Of a DNA stretch of 64,000 bases, positions 54,201-60,200 are shown piece by piece. The position numbers and the translations under genes are program-made. Numbering within the stretch: position 1 is the first letter of the stretch; each line of letters starts with the position of its first letter. The notes under the pieces were generated by a model. The model did no database searches. It worked only from the letters and a program-made list of their open reading frames with translations, and had not been told where the DNA came from. Source of the DNA: Crossaster papposus (lineage: Eukaryota > Echinodermata > Asteroidea > Velatida > Solasteridae); contig JBAIAA010000818.1 of the NCBI GenBank assembly GCA_037893245.1, forward strand, positions 124,001 through 188,000. Reading direction: 5' to 3'.

Positions 54201-57200
54201 CTAACTCAAAATACAAATTAAAAACACAACCCATACAGGGATTGACTGTGGGAGAAGGTGACAATTGCGATCAACGATGACTTGTTTGGGAAAAAATGAA
54301 GAGAAGTGATGAAGTTATCGAATTTTACCTGCAGGGCAAGATGTTAGCGCAACTGGGATCTCCATCCAACCCGTGGCAACTCAGTGCCTCCGTCAGACAG
54401 TCTACGTCGAACGCTGACGCTGTCCAACTTGTTGGCAACACGACCATCCTGTTTGATGGCAGCTGGGCCAACTTCACCAACCTCGCGATCGCCACACCAG
54501 CGCAGGGCGTCGTCCTGGACTTCAAGATCACGTACCCGGAGTCCACGTCGCTGGCTGGCATCAGCTCTGACATCTTTGACGTGTTGGTGCCACCGTCCAA
54601 GAGGATTCAGATTCGCTTCCTGGCCGACTATGACACGGTGGCCGCCGGGAAGGAGCAATACCTCGTCAAGAGTCTTGTAGACTACATCGTCGAAAAGTAC
54701 GACGGCGTCAAACTCGGCACTGTCACAATTGAGAAAGGTGAGGGGATCTTGCATCCAAAAATGATTGATTCAGTGATTCGTTTTGCCAAACAAGACTGCA
54801 TCTTGCCTCAAGTTTTAGTCCAATCAGCAGGCGCTTTACATCTCAACATCGCGTCTTCCTTTGCTGCGTTACAAAAACACGGCAGCCAAATTGGCCAATC
54901 AGCAGCTATTTCTAGAATTTTGCTCCACATCACGTCACAGTGGGCTCTGAATAAAACAAAATGTTAATCGCGAGTACCTGCTCTACTAGTGCCAGGATGA
55001 GGACTCGATTTACTCGCTCAGCAGGTGCCACCTTTGAATATAAAAAAAATTAAACTGTTTTTAAGGTTTATTGTTTGGTTGTCCTTGCAGGATCTATTCT
55101 GGCTTCCTTCGACATGATGGGAGATGTCGATGCTGCCCTGGGTACCATGTGGACAGATATCCAGGAAGGCCACTTCACCTTCACATTTGACGGCCAGACC
55201 TTAACAGCTGACAAGTACCTCCTTGTCAATGGGAACCCGTACAGACCAATTGATGTAAGATATGTGTATCTGGATATAAACACAGCTCGATTTGCTGACC
55301 TTTCCCAACTCCAGCAGCCAATTTCACCGAACTGTGCGAATAATCCAATTATCTTTGCCGAAGATAAATGAGGCATTTCCAACAGCTGCAGATTTTCAGT
55401 CCCTGCCTGATTCCGTTTGTTTTCCTCTCACCTCTAAAAAAAAAAAAAAAAAAAAAGCATCTGGAACTTTCTTCCACATGTACAGTACTACCAAGGGACT
55501 CTGCTGGAAATAAGTGGACTAGATAATTGTGGGTTATCCCATTCATTTGCCAAATCAAAAAGTACTAACATTAATGAACACGTTTTATTAACTTTGCTCT
55601 GTCCTTTTTATTTCCTCTGGGTTTAATCCTTTATTTGTGTTTCTTGTTCTTTATTAAACAAGTTTGACACCGAAGGGCTGCCTGGATGGGCCATTGCACT
55701 GATTATCATTTTCTCGGTTGCCATAGTTGCGTTGTTAGTTGTCGTGGCCTACAAGCTGTTTGGCCAGAAAGGTGAGGCTTCAGTTTAACAGGACAGCAAA
55801 ATCTAAGTAGCATTTGTAGATTGATAAAGGCGATGAAAGTGAAATTGAAATTGTAAGGATATTTGGCCTGAAACTGCCAGTTTAATAGTAAACCCTGTAC
55901 AGTGATTCACTGGGAACCTTTCACTTCCTTGCATTCATGTCAGACACTTTAATAATGTTGCTCAGGAAAAGTGAATGTGACATCTAATGAGTAGAGAGTA
56001 ATTACAGAGCAAACTTGGGTACACCACTACGTACCTTAACCGACTGCCCACTCTACTGAGCTGCAAATGGCATTTAGGATCTGAAGAAGGTTGACCCACC
56101 ATCAAGGGAATGGCTGCTTAGCAGTAGTTTTGAGATCTGATGAGGATCAGAATTGCTCTGGTATCATACGCTAGAAGAAGAACCTGTATGTATAATGTAC
56201 ATGAAGGATGTAGGTTGTTTGTTTGTTTGTTCGTTCGTAAAAGTGCAGTCCACTAGTTCATGAAAATTCGGATTAGATTTTGATTGGTTAGAGGTGGTTT
56301 GGGTTGGAAGCAATGAGAGAAATGATGCCTAAGGACAATTAATTACAGTTGAACATTGCAAGTTAATTATCTGCTACACTATGTACTTTGTATTTTGGCG
56401 TGATGCATAGAAATTCATGTTGCCTTTGATGAGCTTATTGTGCGTGGTGTACACTATGAAATTACTACCCGACACTTTCCATAAATGTTTGCAAGTGCCT
56501 TCCAGTTGATCAGGCCGAGGCCAAATATCTACAGCAGCTTGAGAGGTGGTCTGCATGCACCCTCACATAATTACCAGTAATGTACTCCTGGGTGGAGAGA
56601 GACAATTGTAGTAAAGTGTCTTGCTCAAGAATACTATGTTTCATGACAAGGAGTCGGACAGTCTATTCAGTCTATTCCTTTGTATTCCTGTAGTTAAGAA
56701 AACGTTGGCTAACTACTCATAGTTGAACCCCAAATTGTGAATCTGGGCCTCTCCGTGGTCCCTCTTCATTTGTCTAAAAATAATTCCCTAACCCTGTGTT
56801 TCCTATAAAGGTTTTTATTCAGAGAGGGCGAACTGGACTGTGTACAAGTTCACATTCCGTATTAAACCTATTCTCGCATCGTATACCGGCGGGGTCCGGG
56901 CCCTTAAACTGCAAGGGAAACGGCCGGCCTTGCGGGACCCATTTAGACAGGGTGCCGTGTGTCTGGGGGATCCTTTGTGGCCCGCCTTCCACGGGATTCT
57001 CTTGGAAAACCGCCTAGAATCAGTCTATCGTTACACTTCTATACAATAGTTCTTTCAATCCTTAGAAACGTTCTCATTCTTTTCCTGTGTGATAATTGTT
57101 CCTTCCGACTCAATGTTTTATATTTTTTATTCTCCACAGTTCACTTGATTGTTTTTTTGGCCACTGATGCCGGTACGGCTTTAAACCCAAAACTCACTCA

Positions 57201-60200
57201 CTCACTCTCGCATCGTATGAATGTCTTTAGTTTATCTGGGTGTTAAAAATACTCAAACCATGGAGATCTGGACTTTATCAAATTTCTTTTTTTTTCATTT
57301 TCTTTTTAGGGAAGAAGTTTGCGGTGTCTGAAGAAATGCAGCTGACAGAGTCTGGAGTTCGACTCAGCAGTTTCTTCGGTTCAAGCAAGGTGCCGATGAT
57401 GGTGATTGAGGGTAGCGAAGCAGACTCGGAAGACGTAGAGTAAGTATCGACTTTGATGATTATAAACTAAATTGTGTGTTTCAAGATCGACTCCATGGCG
57501 AGTTTGACATTTGGTTTTAGCTCGAGTCATGTTAAGTGGCAGTCACATGAACGCACGTAGAAAATGAAAACGAAATCTTGTTTACACTAAAGGTCACATT
57601 GTGTGTGTAAAAAAAACACCAAAGTGGTAAATTGTTGGAGGCTGATGTGTAACTATGATCAAGTTTGTGCGCTGCTGAATTAGTCCCTGTTGTCTAATTG
57701 TAAACCAAGTTGGCCATTCGAGAACTGATAGTAAATGTTGCTAATGCTAACTGTGGTGTGAACGAGCTAGTGAAAGCACGTAGCGTTCAAATAATAACTA
57801 AAGATCAAGTCTTGTCGACTCTAGTTGCCAAACCGAAAAAGCAGAATGTACAAAATTGAAGACTTTTAATAAGATTCTCTGTTACAGAGAGGGAAAAAGA
57901 CGGTTTAAAAACGTTGAGAGCATGATAAATTTAACTCATTGAATCTGTTATGCCATGAAGATAATTATTTGAATTGTTTGTTCATGTTGGAAGCTCAATG
58001 TTATTGGTTTTGTTGTCTACCTCTGAAATCACTGTTTAGTGGTTGATATTCTCGTTAACATTAGAGGATGGCACTATATCGAGCTGTATGCGGGTTAAAA
58101 GTCCAAATTGTCTGCAGATATTATCTCCAATCTGAGCAATTCATACCTTATTGATCATATCATTGTCATTTCAGTGTGACCATATACATGTACATTGGAT
58201 TAGAATAGTTGATGTATTTTGTCATATGTCTTATAATATTTGGTATACAAAATTTCACTTTTGTTGATAAGGACAGCAAACCAGGTGCTACGACTTTACA
58301 GGATGTTGGAGTGTCGTGGCCTGGCGGTTAAGAACCCGGTTTTCTGTTCCGCAGAGCGCGAGTTCGAGTCCCGGTGTTGACACGTGTGTCCTTAAGCAAG
58401 GCAAATAAACCACTATTGCTTCGTCCTTCGGATGGGACGTAAAGCTGGAGGTCCCGTGTGTTGTGTAATGCACGTAAAAGAACCCAGAAAAACTTAACGC
58501 TAAGAGAAGGGGTTTGCCCCGGTGTTTCTAGAGGATCATGACAGCTACCTTCTCGTGGTGATCCGGCTAAGAGAAATAAGACCTCTCGAACTAAAGCTGG
58601 CAATCTGGACTTCGGTCCATACGAAAGAGAGAGAGAGGATGTTGGAGACTATTATCAACTTAGTTGATCAAGGTCTTGTATAAGAATGTGGTAGTTTTCT
58701 TTTTGGCTGTTTCTAAATGTTTTATATTACCTCTCTTTTTACGTTTATCTGTGTATCCTTTATCTGTGTATTCAACAGCCTAAGGAGCCAGGCTAATTCC
58801 CCAAGACGGACACCTGAGATCCAGATCACTGCTCTGCCACCAGGCTTCACGGAGTCTACGGGCCAGGAGGAACGAGGTAGGTTTCTTAGTAGTAGGTTAA
58901 TAATAGACAATTCTGATATAGCAGAACTGGTACTCAAGACACTGTGTTATTCCTGCTCATTGGGCTCGCAAAACTTTGCAAATACCCTGTCGGCTTCCTT
59001 GGGAGTATGCAGCTAATAACACTGTCTTGGAAAAGTAAGAAGACACACACATAAATACTTGAGTTAACTCCTAAACATGCTTTAATGCAACATGGCGTCC
59101 TACCGACACAACAAGCAACCATCTCCACCCTGACAGGTACCCATTTACTCCTGGGTGGAGAGAAGCAATGAGTGACAAAGCGCCTTTCCCAAGGGCACCC
59201 CATGTTGAACTCGCAATGTCACGTTAATCTTGTAGCCGAGGTGTTGAATTGGAAACAGCTTCAGCTTTCTTGAGTCCAAATAATATTGACACAGTGCTTT
59301 GAGTTAGCAGTTCTGGTAGATATACGAATGGACTCTTATTAATTAGCTATAATGTGGTTGAGTCGATTCAGTTGATGGCACGTAAAAGTGCTTAAAGTCA
59401 TACAAGTCATATCCGACCACAGAAGAAGAAAACAATTTGTATAGGACAGAATTTGAGACCAACTGTACTCACATATGCGACCGACCAGCAAATTAGCATG
59501 AAGTTGCAATAAGGCTTTCCGAGTTACAAGTAGAAACAACCATTTTAGGATCAGGTCACATTATGGTTTGAGTTTGGAATTGAACTTGGGCCACATTGAT
59601 GAGAGACAAGTGGTTCACAGACTTGCCAACCATTTCTGTTTGTTTGATCCTATATTAGTTTTGCAGGATCGCATCGAGATGTTTGTGTTGGTCAGGAAGC
59701 ACGACAACACCTTCCAGAAACTCTGCGTGGTCCAGGCTGACAAGGTGGGCAAACTGCGTGACCTGCATGTGGATGTAGCGAGCGCTCTCCCAGGCAAGCT
59801 ACAGGGGAAACCGTTCATCCTTACCAATGTGCTGTTGGAGGACATCAGCTTGGCTCAGGAAGAGAAGCTGTCTGTGAGTGAGGTGTATCACTCGGACCGT
59901 GTGCTGATCCGATGGATGGAAGAGAGCGGTGAGTGTACAGGGGAGTAACTTATCCCTCCCTAAGACGTGTAAGTCTGCTGCCAGTAGTAGATTAGTAAAT
60001 AACACTTGATGTTTTGATGACACTTGTTTCATCCTAGGAGTAATACCTGCTGTCAATCTCACTAAACAAAGACCTGTACCAATTTGATAGTTGTTTGTTT
60101 TGATGCTTGATGAAATAGTTGTTGAAATAAATATGAAAACACTTTTGCACAAGGTGTGATAGAATTGTGTAAAAAGAAAATATTGTATGTAGTTGTTCCC

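Noticed and set aside
56796-57246. Extra tail exon between exons 56 and 57
   Set aside because: The GC-rich open frames lack a matching acceptor and donor in phase 1, while exon 56 joins exon 57 directly in frame.
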